Below are positions 1 to 7,667 of a stretch of DNA of 44,446 bases, piece after piece. This DNA comes from DATFWC01 sp045801465 (GTDB lineage Bacteria > Pseudomonadota > Alphaproteobacteria > Rhizobiales > Xanthobacteraceae). The notes under the pieces are model-generated. The model searched no databases, was not told the origin of the DNA, and was given only the letters and a program-made list of their open reading frames with translations. A program made the position numbers and the translations under genes. The stretch spans positions 1 to 44,446 of the forward strand of contig JBJMSU010000027.1 in NCBI GenBank assembly GCA_045801465.1. The letters are read 5' to 3'. Position 1 is the stretch's first letter. Each line of letters opens with the position of its first letter.

Positions 1-365
1 CGTGGAAGCCGCATCCGATCCAGGGATGGAGCCCCGATTTCATTCCGAAGCTCACCGGCGATGCCGTCGACACCGGCGTGATCAGCCGCATCATCGCGAT
101 CCCGAACCCGGATGCGATGCGCTACAGCCGCGAGCTGGCGCAGAAGGAAGGAATCTTCGTCGGCATCACGGCGGGCGCGACCTTCGCGGGCGCGCTCAAG
201 GTCTGCGCCGAGGCGCCCAAAGGCGCGACCGTGCTCTGCATGCTGCCCGACACCGGCGAGCGCTATCTCAGCACGCCGTTGTTTGCCGACGTCCCGGCCG
301 ACATGAGCGACGACGAGCTGAAAATCTCGCGCTCGACACCAAGTGCGCAGATGCCGACGGCGTAA
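1..365 (+). CDS. cysK: Cysteine synthase A, C-terminal fragment (5' end outside window)
   Basis: This is the last ~120 residues of a PLP-dependent O-acetylserine sulfhydrylase, which makes cysteine from O-acetylserine and sulfide in the cytoplasm. The frame is open from base 3. It shows the family's IQG..PDFIPKL stretch, the GVI(S)RI segment, a G-I-T-A-G-A segment near the cofactor phosphate site, and the terminal MLPDTGERYLST motif that is highly conserved in CysK/CysM. It ends at TAA 363-365 with a short hydrophilic tail. The start, the PLP lysine and the promoter lie outside the window. CysK rather than CysM is the likelier assignment, but the fragment cannot settle it. The gene is followed by a long palindrome and then by a gene on the opposite strand. 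Confidence 0.88.
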   Translation, partial: WKPHPIQGWSPDFIPKLTGDAVDTGVISRIIAIPNPDAMRYSRELAQKEGIFVGITAGATFAGALKVCAEAPKGATVLCMLPDTGERYLSTPLFADVPADMSDDELKISRSTPSAQMPTA

Positions 366-398
366 TTCTGACTGTTGTATTGGACAACGCACTCTCCA

Positions 399-520
399 CG
401 TCATGGCCGGGCATAGCGCGTCGAAGACGCGCGTGAACGCGCTTGTGTGCCGGATCCACGTCTTGCTTGCTGCGCGAGAGAAGAAAGACGTGGATGCCCG
501 GCACACGGCCGGGCATGACG
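399..520. repeat. Long dispersed-type palindrome between convergent genes
   Basis: The outer arms CGTCATGGCCGGGC (399-412) and GGCCGGGCATGACG (507-520) pair almost completely. A second inner pair, GTGCCGGATCCACGTCTT (447-464) with the arm at 485-504, pairs as well, so the whole ~120 bases can form one long interrupted hairpin. It lies between the 3' ends of cysK (+) and the asparaginase (-) and could serve as a two-way terminator, though there is no T-run. I recall similar GTCATGGCCGGGCAT elements as common intergenic repeats in Bradyrhizobium-like genomes; this is from memory, not a search. Confidence 0.65.
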
Positions 521-538
521 AGTCACAGACAACCGAAA

Positions 539-1549
539 TCAAGAAACCTCGAGCACCTCCGCGGGCCGCAGTTCGCCGACCGCGATGTCGTTCCAGTTGC
601 GCAAGGTCGGGCGCACGAAGCGGTCGAGAAAGGCGCGCTCGGCGGCGTCGGTCGGCAGGAAGCGCGCGATCATCGTCGCCATGACGAGCTCGGATGCGCG
701 GCCGGCGCCATCGTCGCACTTGATGGCGACGCCGAGGCCCTGCTCCGGCAGCGCGCCGCAGAACACTCCTTCGGCGCCAACCTTGACGAAGACCCGCGCG
801 CCGAAGCGCTGCATGACCTCGGTGCAGAAGCGGCCGGTGCCGGCAACGTGCCATGGCTTGGCGGCGCAGGCGGCGCGCAATCGCGCCGCCGCCCGGGCGC
901 GCTCGGTGCCGAGACCATGCCCGCTGCCGAAACGCGCGAAGGCCAACGCCAGCGCCGACAAGGGAAGCGCCCAGGTCGGCACCGAGCAGCCGTCGGTCGC
1001 GCGTCGGTCATCGTCGATGCGCAATCCGGTCAAGGTCTCCAGCGTCGCCTTCACGGCGCGCTGCACCGCATGCGTGGGCGCGATATAGCCGCCATGCGGC
1101 ACGCCCAGCGCACAGGCGGCGCAGAGGAAACCCGCATGCTTGCCGGAGCAGTTGTTGTGGACCGCCGTCGCAGTTGCGCCGGAGGCCGCCAGCGCCTGGG
1201 CGGATGGTTGATGGATCGGCCAATGGGCGCCGCATTCGAGCGCCTCCGGGGTCAGACCGGCCCGCGCCAGCATGCGCACGACGGTCGCCACGTGGCCCGG
1301 CTCGCCGCCGTGCGACGCGCAGGCGACCGCCAGCTCCTCATCGCCGAGGCCGAAGCGCTCCGCCGCGCCGGACTCCACCAACACCAGGGCCTGCAGCGCC
1401 TTGACGGCGGAGCGCGGATAGACCGGCTGCTCCACGTCGCCCAGCGCCAGCACGGTCTTGCCCGCGGCATCCATCACGGCGACGACGCCGCGATGGCGGC
1501 TCTCGACCAAGGCGCCGCGGCGGGCTTCGACCAGGATGGGATTGGACAT
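539..1549 (-). CDS. L-asparaginase II, rhizobial (class 3) type
   Basis: A 336-residue protein of the asparaginase II family (PF06089, Rhizobium etli AnsA type), which hydrolyses asparagine to aspartate and ammonia and is unrelated to E. coli AnsA/AnsB. The catalytic set known from the R. etli enzyme is visible with a one-residue offset: Ser47 and Lys50 in PRSAVKALQAL, Cys134 and Lys137 in HNNCSGKHAG, and Cys188 in TDGCSVPT. A further FCTEVM cysteine is at about 242. I chose ATG 1549 (MSNPILVE) over an upstream ATG at 1579 because family members begin at this point; no strong ribosome site is visible. There is no signal peptide. It is transcribed alone, divergent from the DUF3750 gene and convergent with cysK. 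Confidence 0.92.
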   Translation of the reverse strand: MSNPILVEARRGALVESRHRGVVAVMDAAGKTVLALGDVEQPVYPRSAVKALQALVLVESGAAERFGLGDEELAVACASHGGEPGHVATVVRMLARAGLTPEALECGAHWPIHQPSAQALAASGATATAVHNNCSGKHAGFLCAACALGVPHGGYIAPTHAVQRAVKATLETLTGLRIDDDRRATDGCSVPTWALPLSALALAFARFGSGHGLGTERARAAARLRAACAAKPWHVAGTGRFCTEVMQRFGARVFVKVGAEGVFCGALPEQGLGVAIKCDDGAGRASELVMATMIARFLPTDAAERAFLDRFVRPTLRNWNDIAVGELRPAEVLEVS

Positions 1550-1662
1550 GCTTGTCAACCGGCGCTGAAGTCGCCACATTCGGGTGGCTACATTGTCCTT
1601 GGATTACAAAGAATTCACACAAGCTGCACCCAACCCGCCACAGTTCACCCTAACTCGCCCGC

Positions 1663-2493
1663 ATGCGTCCCCGCATAAAAACAATGCTGCTGATCCTTCT
1701 CGCTCTCTTCCTCCTCCCCATTGCGGCCCGCGCTGCGCTGATCGCCTTCGAAGACCGGGCGCCGAGCTGGCAGGCGGCCGACTGGTCGAGCATCGGCAGC
1801 CTGCCGCCGGCGACGAGCCATCCGGCGGCGCGAATCCTGGTCCTCTCGGCGCGGACCGGGCGGTGGAAAGGGATTTTCGCCACCCATAGCTGGGTGGTGC
1901 TCAAGCGCGAGAACGCGCGCTCATGGAGCCGTTATGACGTGGTCGGCTGGGGCAACCCGGTGCGCATCAACGGTTGGGCACCGGACGGCCGCTGGTTCGG
2001 CGACAATCCGGTGGTGGTCGCCGACGTGAGCGGAGCGGAAGCGGCCGCGCTCATCCCCAGGATCGAGGCTGCGATCAAGAGCTACGCATTCGCCAGGTCG
2101 GGCGACTACCGCGTCTGGCCGGGCCCGAACAGCAACACCTTCGTGGCCGCCGTGCTGCGCGCCGTTCCCGAGCTGGCCGCGACCCTGCCGCCGACCGCGG
2201 TTGGCAAGGACTTCCGGCCGGGTCCCTTCATCGGGCTGACCGACAGTGGCACCGGCGTCGAGGCGAGTCTCTGGGGTCTCCTCGGCGTCAAGGCTGGTTG
2301 GGTAGAAGGCCTCGAGATCAACCTGCTGGGCCTCGTCGCCGGGCTCGACCTGCGCCAGCCGGGCCTCAAGCTCCCGGCCTTCGGCCACCTTGGCCTCGCC
2401 GGCGCCACGGCCCTCGCCGGTCCCACGCCCGATGCCGGCCCGACTGTCATCCCGGCCGAGCGCCGCCGGGCGCGAGAGCCGGGACCCACCTAG
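1663..2493 (+). CDS. DUF3750 domain protein, exported or membrane-anchored
   Basis: A 276-residue protein that I recognise as DUF3750, a family of unknown function. Residues ~7-25 form a hydrophobic leader ending ARA, so a signal peptide or anchor is likely. The body carries the family-like segments GIFATHSWVVLK, YDVVGWGNPV, WPGPNSNTFVAAVLR and PTAVGKDF. The buried T-H-S-W and P-N-S-N-T-F motifs resemble a hydrolase-like core, but no catalytic set can be named. The C-terminal ~40 residues (Ala/Gly/Pro-rich, then Arg-rich) look unconserved. The TAG stop (2491-2493) overlaps the first bases of a palindromic element, so the natural end may have been created by repeat insertion. The start has no obvious Shine-Dalgarno sequence. 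Confidence 0.8.
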   Translation: MRPRIKTMLLILLALFLLPIAARAALIAFEDRAPSWQAADWSSIGSLPPATSHPAARILVLSARTGRWKGIFATHSWVVLKRENARSWSRYDVVGWGNPVRINGWAPDGRWFGDNPVVVADVSGAEAAALIPRIEAAIKSYAFARSGDYRVWPGPNSNTFVAAVLRAVPELAATLPPTAVGKDFRPGPFIGLTDSGTGVEASLWGLLGVKAGWVEGLEINLLGLVAGLDLRQPGLKLPAFGHLGLAGATALAGPTPDAGPTVIPAERRRAREPGPT

Positions 2494-2656
2494 TGCCCCG
2501 CTTCCGAAGTTCGTGATCCATGGCAGCACCCCTCTGAGACGAACTTCGGAAGCAAAGGGGTACTAGCAAGTCTATGTTTCTAGTGCCGCTTTTCGATTTG
2601 AAGTTCCTCTACGAGTTTGCGGCAGGCGCTGTAGGAACTTCAAATCGGCGGCACTA
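2491..2656 (+). repeat. Composite palindromic element, copy 1 (hairpins A + linker + B)
   Basis: Hairpin A spans 2492-2564: arms AGTGCCCCGCTTCCGAAGTT and GAACTTCGGAAGC, then an AAA bulge and GGGGTACT. The linker is AGCAAGTCTATG plus a few bases. Hairpin B spans 2582-2655: 5' arm with a CTTTT bulge, then GATTTGAAGTTCCT, loop GTTTGCGGCAGGC at 2615-2627, then AGGAACTTCAAATC and GGCGGCACT. It starts inside the stop codon of the DUF3750 gene. The same A-linker-B order recurs around 19.55, 33.9 (reverse strand) and 42.83 kb, and an A half is cut by the window edge at 44.39 kb. Confidence 0.95.
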
Positions 2657-2867
2657 GCCCTGTATGCGGTTCTTCTGGCGCGCCGGGATACTTGGATCCC
2701 GGATCGGCTCGCTTCGCGACCCGTCCGGGATGACACCGATAGTCTGCGTCAAGCCAAAATGGTTGGGGCGCCTTCTCACGTTGATTTGTGCGCCGTGCCG
2801 GCAGACTTGAGGTGACGCGCCGGTCCGGGCGTGCCAGTTTCCGGGTCATCCACCCCCTCGGAGCTTC
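2657..2867. other. Intergenic leader of the ArsS operon with a repeat relic
   Basis: There is no gene here. Bases 2683-2702 form a perfect 7-bp-arm hairpin (CCGGGAT, six-base loop, ATCCCGG). It is followed to ~2742 by GGCTCGCTTCGCGACCCGTC and CCGGGATGAC, which look like the relic of another dispersed repeat family. The rest must hold the promoter and leader of the operon starting at 2868, but I see no convincing -35/-10 pair. A GGAG lies just before the ATG. Confidence 0.45.
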
Positions 2868-3842
2868 ATGCGCGATACCTGGCCCCTGCTCGAACCCATT
2901 CCGTTTCCTGCCATTTGCCGCGGCCGCATCGAGACGCTGCAGGTCAACGTCGGCTATCGCTGCAACCAGTCCTGCGTCCATTGCCACGTGAATGCCGGGC
3001 CCAACCGAACCGAGGAGATGGACGGCGAGACCATCGACCTCGTCCTCGCTTTCCTGGAGCGCCGGCGCATTGCCACCCTGGACGTGACCGGCGGTGCGCC
3101 CGAGCTCAACCGGCACTTCCGCCGCCTGGTGGAAGCCGCACGCGAGATGGGCGTGCGCGTCATGGACCGGTGCAATCTCACGATCCTGGACGTGCCGGGC
3201 GAGGAAGACCTCGCGCACTTCCTCGCCGCCCAGCAGGTGGAGATCGTGGCGTCCATGCCGTGCTATCTCCTCGACAACGTCGACCGACAGCGCGGCAAAG
3301 GCGTGTTCGACGGCTCGATCCGCGGCCTCCAGCGCCTCAACGAACTGGGCTATGGGCGCGACGAGACCGGCCTCGTGCTCAATCTCGTCTACAATCCGCA
3401 AGGGCCGTCGCTGCCGCCGGCGCAAGGCCCGCTCGAGGCCGACTACAAGCGCGTCCTCGGCGAAGAATACGGGATCGTGTTCAACAGCTTGTTCACGCTT
3501 GCCAACATGCCGATTCAACGCTTCGGCTCGATGCTCATCTCCAAGGGGCAGTTCGACGACTATCTCGCCTTGCTGCGCCAAGCCCATCGCGACGAGAACC
3601 TCGCCGGCGTGATGTGCCGCAGCCTGGTGTCGGTCGATTACCGTGGCTACGTTTACGACTGCGACTTCAACCAGATGCTCGATTTGCCGCTGACGCGGGG
3701 TGAGCGCGAGCGCGTGCACCTTTCCGAGCTCCTCGACGAGGACGTCACCGGCAATCCGATCCGGGTGGCGGGCCACTGCTTCGGCTGCACCGCCGGCCAA
3801 GGATCGAGCTGCGGCGGCGCCCTCAAAGAGGCGGCGGAGTGA
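2868..3842 (+). CDS. arsS: Radical SAM protein ArsS (arsenosugar-biosynthesis type)
   Basis: A 324-residue radical SAM enzyme of the ArsS family. The [4Fe-4S]-binding CxxxCxxC is at C32/C36/C39 (GYRCNQSCVHCHV), followed by the SAM-contact stretch LDVTGGAPELN. The C-terminal part carries the cysteine-rich CFGCTAGQGSSCGG, the site where some relatives have selenocysteine; here it is plain cysteine. Characterised family members are thought to transfer the 5'-deoxyadenosyl group to dimethylarsinate on the way to arsenosugars. It is the first gene of a four-gene operon and its TGA overlaps the GTG of the next gene by 4 bases. No arsM or other ars gene is in the window, so the real substrate is unproven. 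Confidence 0.88.
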   Translation: MRDTWPLLEPIPFPAICRGRIETLQVNVGYRCNQSCVHCHVNAGPNRTEEMDGETIDLVLAFLERRRIATLDVTGGAPELNRHFRRLVEAAREMGVRVMDRCNLTILDVPGEEDLAHFLAAQQVEIVASMPCYLLDNVDRQRGKGVFDGSIRGLQRLNELGYGRDETGLVLNLVYNPQGPSLPPAQGPLEADYKRVLGEEYGIVFNSLFTLANMPIQRFGSMLISKGQFDDYLALLRQAHRDENLAGVMCRSLVSVDYRGYVYDCDFNQMLDLPLTRGERERVHLSELLDEDVTGNPIRVAGHCFGCTAGQGSSCGGALKEAAE

Positions 3843-4810
3843 ACGCTCGCATCGAGTCGGTGCGATCGACAATTGCCAGCCGCCCCGGCCGCGTGTGCCC
3901 GGTCGACTATCGCTATGATCCGTCGGAGTTGGATCGCGAGCCTGAGATCGCGGCCGACGTGCTGTACGTGGTTGGCGGGCTCTACGGCAACGCGCCGGCA
4001 CTCGACACGGTAGAACGGCTGGTGCAGGCGGAGCGCGGCCCCGTCACGCTCGTGTTCAACGGCGACTTCCATTGGTTCGATGCGGAGCCGGCCTGGTTCG
4101 GCGAGATCGAGCGCCGCGTCGCACGCCATATGGCGACGCGCGGCAACGTGGAAACCGAGATCGCGCGCCTTGACGACGTCGGCGCCGGCTGCGGCTGCGC
4201 CTATCCGGAAGGCGTGGACGACGCCATGGTCACGCGCTCGAACGAGATGCTGCACCAATTGCGCAGCGCGGCAACCGACGGGGCCACGCCTGAGCGCCTG
4301 GCCGCCTTGCCGATGCACTTGGTCGCCGCTGTCGGCGGATTGCGCATCGGCATCGTGCACGGCGATGCCGCAGCACTCGCCGGCTGGCGCTTTGCGCGCG
4401 AAACGCTGGACGATCCGGCGAACCGCTCCTGGCTCGCGGACGTCCGGGCAAGATCGCGCATCGACGTGTTCGCCTCGACGCACACCTGCCTGGCGGCCTT
4501 GCGCCATTTCGACCTGCCGTGCGGCGGCCTCACCGTGATCAACAACGGCGCGGCCGGCATGGCGAATTTTGCCGGCACGCAGTTCGGGCTAATCTCGCGC
4601 ATCGCCACGCGCCCGTCGCCGCATGCGCCGGTCTACGGCGCGGTGCGCGACGGCGTCTTCATCGACGCGCTGCCAGTTGCCTATGACACGGCCGCTTTGC
4701 TCGACCGTTTCCTGGCGCGCTGGCCGGCCGGATCGCTGGCGCACCAATCCTATTTTCGGCGTATAGTCGAAGGGCCGGACCACGCGATAACCGCCGCACG
4801 ACCCGTGTGA
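3839..4810 (+). CDS. ArsS-associated metallophosphoesterase
   Basis: A 323-residue calcineurin-like phosphoesterase, started at GTG 3839 in a GTGA overlap with arsS. Metal-site motifs are FNGDFHWFD (GD), TRGNVE (GNxE), GIVHGD and a final STHTC in place of GHTH. The usual first DxH motif is replaced by G-G-L-Y-G-N at ~residues 45-50, so one metal ligand pair looks absent or altered. From memory this is shared by the family members that sit beside arsS rather than being a local mutation. An unusual GCGCAYP cysteine pair follows the GNxE motif. Its place between arsS and two glycosyltransferases suggests removal of a phosphate from a (nucleoside or sugar) intermediate; this is inference. Confidence 0.75.
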   Translation: MNARIESVRSTIASRPGRVCPVDYRYDPSELDREPEIAADVLYVVGGLYGNAPALDTVERLVQAERGPVTLVFNGDFHWFDAEPAWFGEIERRVARHMATRGNVETEIARLDDVGAGCGCAYPEGVDDAMVTRSNEMLHQLRSAATDGATPERLAALPMHLVAAVGGLRIGIVHGDAAALAGWRFARETLDDPANRSWLADVRARSRIDVFASTHTCLAALRHFDLPCGGLTVINNGAAGMANFAGTQFGLISRIATRPSPHAPVYGAVRDGVFIDALPVAYDTAALLDRFLARWPAGSLAHQSYFRRIVEGPDHAITAARPV

Positions 4811-5526
4811 GCCGGCGTCAGAGGCAAGGGGTGCCTGGGCTCTCGATCATCCTGCCCGTCCTCGACGAGGCGGACATCATCGCCGACGCGCTGGCGGCAC
4901 TGGCGCCGCTGCGGCAGCGCGGCGCCGAGGTGATCGTGGTGGACGGCGGCAGCCGTGACGGCACCGTGGATCTGGCCCGGCCGGCTGCCGATCGAGTCAT
5001 CGCCTCCCCGCGCGGCCGTGCCGCCCAGATGAATGCCGGCGCCGCACTCGCGCGCGGCGCCGTGCTCCTCTTCCTCCATGCCGACACGCGCCTGCCCGGC
5101 AACGCCGATGCGCTTGTGCTCGCGGGGCTCGAGCGAGCCGGCCGGGCATGGGGACGCTTCAACATCGCCATCGCCGGCCGAAGCCCGCTGCTGGCGATCG
5201 TCGCAGCGGCGATCAATTTCCGCTCGCGGCTGACCCGCATCGCCACCGGCGACCAGGCGATCTTCGTCTCCCGCGATGTATTCGCAGCCGTCGGCGGTTT
5301 TCCCGATATCGCCCTGATGGAGGACGTGGCGTTGTCGCGTGCGCTCAAGCGCATCTCGCGGCCGGTCTGCGTCGCCGCCAAGGTCACCACATCGGGCCGG
5401 CGCTGGGAACAGCACGGCGTGCTCCGCACCGTCGTGCTGATGTGGCGGCTGCGGCTCGCCTATTTCCTCGGTGCAGAACCGGCCACGCTGGCGCGGCGCT
5501 ACGGCTATGTCCCGCGCAAACCCTGA
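4807..5526 (+). CDS. GT2 glycosyltransferase, arsenosugar-cluster type (TIGR04283-like)
   Basis: A 239-residue family 2 glycosyltransferase. The N-terminal nucleotide-sugar fold is clear: LSIILPVLDEADII, VIVVDGGSRDGT (first acidic motif), a run RGRAAQMNAGA, then LFLHADTRLP (the DXD-like HAD). The C-terminal half has ATGDQAIFVSRDVF and GGFPDIALMEDVALSRAL, with the catalytic ED pair. It was started at GTG 4807, overlapping the phosphoesterase stop by 4 bases. One weak hydrophobic patch (~residues 123-135) could touch the membrane. The name TIGR04283 refers to glycosyltransferases found near arsS/arsM; the sugar donor and acceptor are unknown. Confidence 0.85.
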   Translation: MSRRQRQGVPGLSIILPVLDEADIIADALAALAPLRQRGAEVIVVDGGSRDGTVDLARPAADRVIASPRGRAAQMNAGAALARGAVLLFLHADTRLPGNADALVLAGLERAGRAWGRFNIAIAGRSPLLAIVAAAINFRSRLTRIATGDQAIFVSRDVFAAVGGFPDIALMEDVALSRALKRISRPVCVAAKVTTSGRRWEQHGVLRTVVLMWRLRLAYFLGAEPATLARRYGYVPRKP

Positions 5527-6166
5527 CACGGTCGGCATTGCCATCCTCGCCAAGGCCCCGGAGCCGGGGCGGGTCAAGACGCGGCTCGCCATGATGCTCG
5601 GGGTCGACGGCGCCGCCAGGCTGCACGAGCGCCTCGCCACTCACACCGTGAAGGCCGCCGTCGAAGCCGCAACAGGCCCGATCACGATCTGGGCGGCGCC
5701 GGACGAGCGCCACCCGTTCTTCCAGGAGCTTGCACAGCAGTTTCCGGTGGCCTTGGCACGCCAACCCGAGGGGGATCTGGGAGCACGCATGCACGCGGCC
5801 TTTGCCCAGGCGGGCGAGGCCATGCTCGTCATCGGCACCGACTGCCCGGTGCTGAACGCAACGCATCTGCGCGACGCCGCCGACGTGCTGCGCGGCGGCC
5901 TCGATGCGGTGATCTTCTCCGCCGAGGACGGCGGCTACGTGCTGATCGGGCTCTCGCGGCCGGTGCCGGAGCTGTTCACCGACATGGCCTGGAGCAGCGA
6001 CGGCGTGATGGTGGAGACCCGGCAGCGGCTGCGGCATCTCGGCTTGAGCTGGCGCGAGCCGGGGCAGCTGTGGGACGTGGACCGGCCAAGCGACGTCAGG
6101 CGCATGGGCCGTGAAGGCTTGAGCGAGCTCCTCGCCGGCATCGACAAACGCGCGAAGGCGGAGTGA
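5507..6166 (+). CDS. DUF2064/TIGR04282-type glycosyltransferase-like protein
   Basis: A 219-residue protein of the TIGR04282 (DUF2064) family, a GT-A fold related to nucleotidyl/guanylyltransferases. It shows AILAKAPEPGRVKTRL (nucleotide-binding loop), QPEGDLGARMHAAF, MLVIGTDCPVL (metal-binding D) and FSAEDGGYVLIGL. ATG 5507 was chosen because it places this N-terminal motif correctly; the ATG at 5471 would add an unconserved tail. The gene overlaps the upstream glycosyltransferase by 20 bases, completing a compact four-gene operon in which the two transferases probably act in sequence on one product. It ends 38 bases before the converging glutamine-synthetase-like gene. Confidence 0.85.
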   Translation: MSRANPDTVGIAILAKAPEPGRVKTRLAMMLGVDGAARLHERLATHTVKAAVEAATGPITIWAAPDERHPFFQELAQQFPVALARQPEGDLGARMHAAFAQAGEAMLVIGTDCPVLNATHLRDAADVLRGGLDAVIFSAEDGGYVLIGLSRPVPELFTDMAWSSDGVMVETRQRLRHLGLSWREPGQLWDVDRPSDVRRMGREGLSELLAGIDKRAKAE

Positions 6167-6204
6167 GGCGGATCGCCGCTCCGCGGACCCAATACGAAGT
6201 GGGA

Positions 6205-7665
6205 TCAGAACAAGTCGAAGTATTCTTTCTGCTCCCATTCGCTGACCTCGGCATGGAAGCGGGCGATCTCCGCCTCCTTGATGCGGATGTAGTAGTCGAC
6301 GAAAGCATCGCCCAGCGCGGCGCGGAAGCAGGCGCTGGCGCGCAGTGCGTCGAGCGCTTCCACCAGCGACGTGGGCAGCAATTCCGCCGCGGTCTCGTAC
6401 GGCGTATCGGCGGGCGGACCGGGGTCGCGTTCATGGGCGACACCGTCCAATCCGGCGATGATCTGGGACGCCATATACAGATACGGATTGGCAGCCGGCT
6501 CGCCGACGCGATTTTCCAGATGCGTCGCCGGATCGCCGGGTGCGCCGAGCACGCGCACCATGACGCCGCGATTGTCGTGCCCCCAAATCGCGCGGTCGGG
6601 GGCGAGCTGGTAGGGGCGATAGCGCTTGTAGCCGTTGATCGTGGGCGTGGTGAAAGCCGCGGCGGCGCGCGCATGCATCAGCAGCCCGGCCAGGAAGAAA
6701 GCTCCGAGCCGAGACAGCATTTGCGTGCCATCGTCTGAAGCAAATGCGTTGGCGCGCGACTTGGCCGCCAGCAGCGACTGATGGAGGTGCCAGCCGCTGG
6801 AGAACGCGTTGGCAAAGCGCGGCCGGCACATGAAGCTCGCATGCAACCCATGCCGCCGCGCGATCTGCTTCACGGCACTGCGGAACAGAACCATGCCGTC
6901 GGCAGCGTCGAGCCCGGCCTGCGGCGCGAAGGTGAACTCGCATTGGCTCGGCCCAAGCTCCACCTCGACCGAGCGCAGCGGCAGGCCGAGCCGCGTCACG
7001 TCGCGCCGGATCAGCGCGACGGCCGGTTCGATCTGATCGCCGGCGGCTTCGGCCAGGAGCTGGAAGCCGCGCGAGAGCAGGCTCACCTCGGGCGGCTCCG
7101 GCGGCCAGGTCGCATCGGCCGGCGCGAGCCGCGGGTTGTCGAGCTTGAACAGGTGAAACTCGACTTCAAGGCCTGCCATGTAGTCGAAGCCGGCCTCGGC
7201 GAGGCGCGCGAGCTGATCGCGAAAGAGCTGCCGGGTCGAGAACGGCACCGGCTTGCCGTCGCGAAAATAGATGTCGCACAGCACCCATCCGGTGCGCTCG
7301 GCCCACGGCAGCACGCGGAACGTGGTCGGGTCGGCAATCATGACGATGTCGGCGGCGCCTTCCATCTCGGGCATGCCGAAGCCGCCGCCGCTGGTGAAGA
7401 CGGGAAACACCGTGCGATTCGCCGTGTCCTTGGCGAGCAGCGTGGTGGTGACGGCGCAGCCCTGGCGCAACACGGACGGCGCTTCCGCCGCCACGATGGT
7501 CTTTCCGCGCAACACCCCGTGCTGATCCACGAAGGAGAACCGCACGACCTCGAGATCGTGCTCCTTGATGGCCTTGTCGATGCCCGCGGCGGCATCGAAC
7601 GCAGCGTCGGTCCACAGCTGATGGCGCTCGACGAAGCTGATCGCTGCGGACGCGCGTCGCGACAT
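6205..7665 (-). CDS. Glutamine-synthetase-like gamma-glutamyl ligase
   Basis: A 486-residue enzyme of the glutamine synthetase superfamily. The active-site elements are present: GLEVEFHLF (E-x-E metal ligands), VEVELGPSQCEF, SGWHLHQSL (ammonia/ATP-side histidine), NGYKRYRP, RGVMVRV and ENRVGEPAANPY. The divergent length and sequence argue against housekeeping GlnA. Relatives ligate glutamate to amines (gamma-glutamylpolyamine synthetase PuuA, gamma-glutamylanilide synthetase). ATG 7665 lies 2 bases after the stop of the Rieske oxygenase gene, so the two are co-transcribed and presumably share one catabolic task. The amine substrate cannot be read from sequence. It is not preceded by a GlnB/NtrC-type site that I can see. 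Confidence 0.85.
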   Translation of the reverse strand: MSRRASAAISFVERHQLWTDAAFDAAAGIDKAIKEHDLEVVRFSFVDQHGVLRGKTIVAAEAPSVLRQGCAVTTTLLAKDTANRTVFPVFTSGGGFGMPEMEGAADIVMIADPTTFRVLPWAERTGWVLCDIYFRDGKPVPFSTRQLFRDQLARLAEAGFDYMAGLEVEFHLFKLDNPRLAPADATWPPEPPEVSLLSRGFQLLAEAAGDQIEPAVALIRRDVTRLGLPLRSVEVELGPSQCEFTFAPQAGLDAADGMVLFRSAVKQIARRHGLHASFMCRPRFANAFSSGWHLHQSLLAAKSRANAFASDDGTQMLSRLGAFFLAGLLMHARAAAAFTTPTINGYKRYRPYQLAPDRAIWGHDNRGVMVRVLGAPGDPATHLENRVGEPAANPYLYMASQIIAGLDGVAHERDPGPPADTPYETAAELLPTSLVEALDALRASACFRAALGDAFVDYYIRIKEAEIARFHAEVSEWEQKEYFDLF

Positions 7666-7667
7666 GA

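Noticed and set aside
443..1678. 411-residue plus-strand frame opposite the asparaginase
   Set aside because: The minus strand carries the complete catalytic set of a class-3 asparaginase; the plus frame is a shadow.
2491..2530. Recurring protein C-terminus ending VPRFRSS in several open frames
   Set aside because: It is only the translation of hairpin A in one frame (copies at 2.5, 19.6, 42.8, 44.4 kb), not a conserved protein tag.
2640..4001. 453-residue open frame on the minus strand opposite arsS
   Set aside because: Antisense shadow of a well-supported gene: GC-rich third positions leave reverse frames open, and the translation is Arg/His/Ala-rich without motifs.
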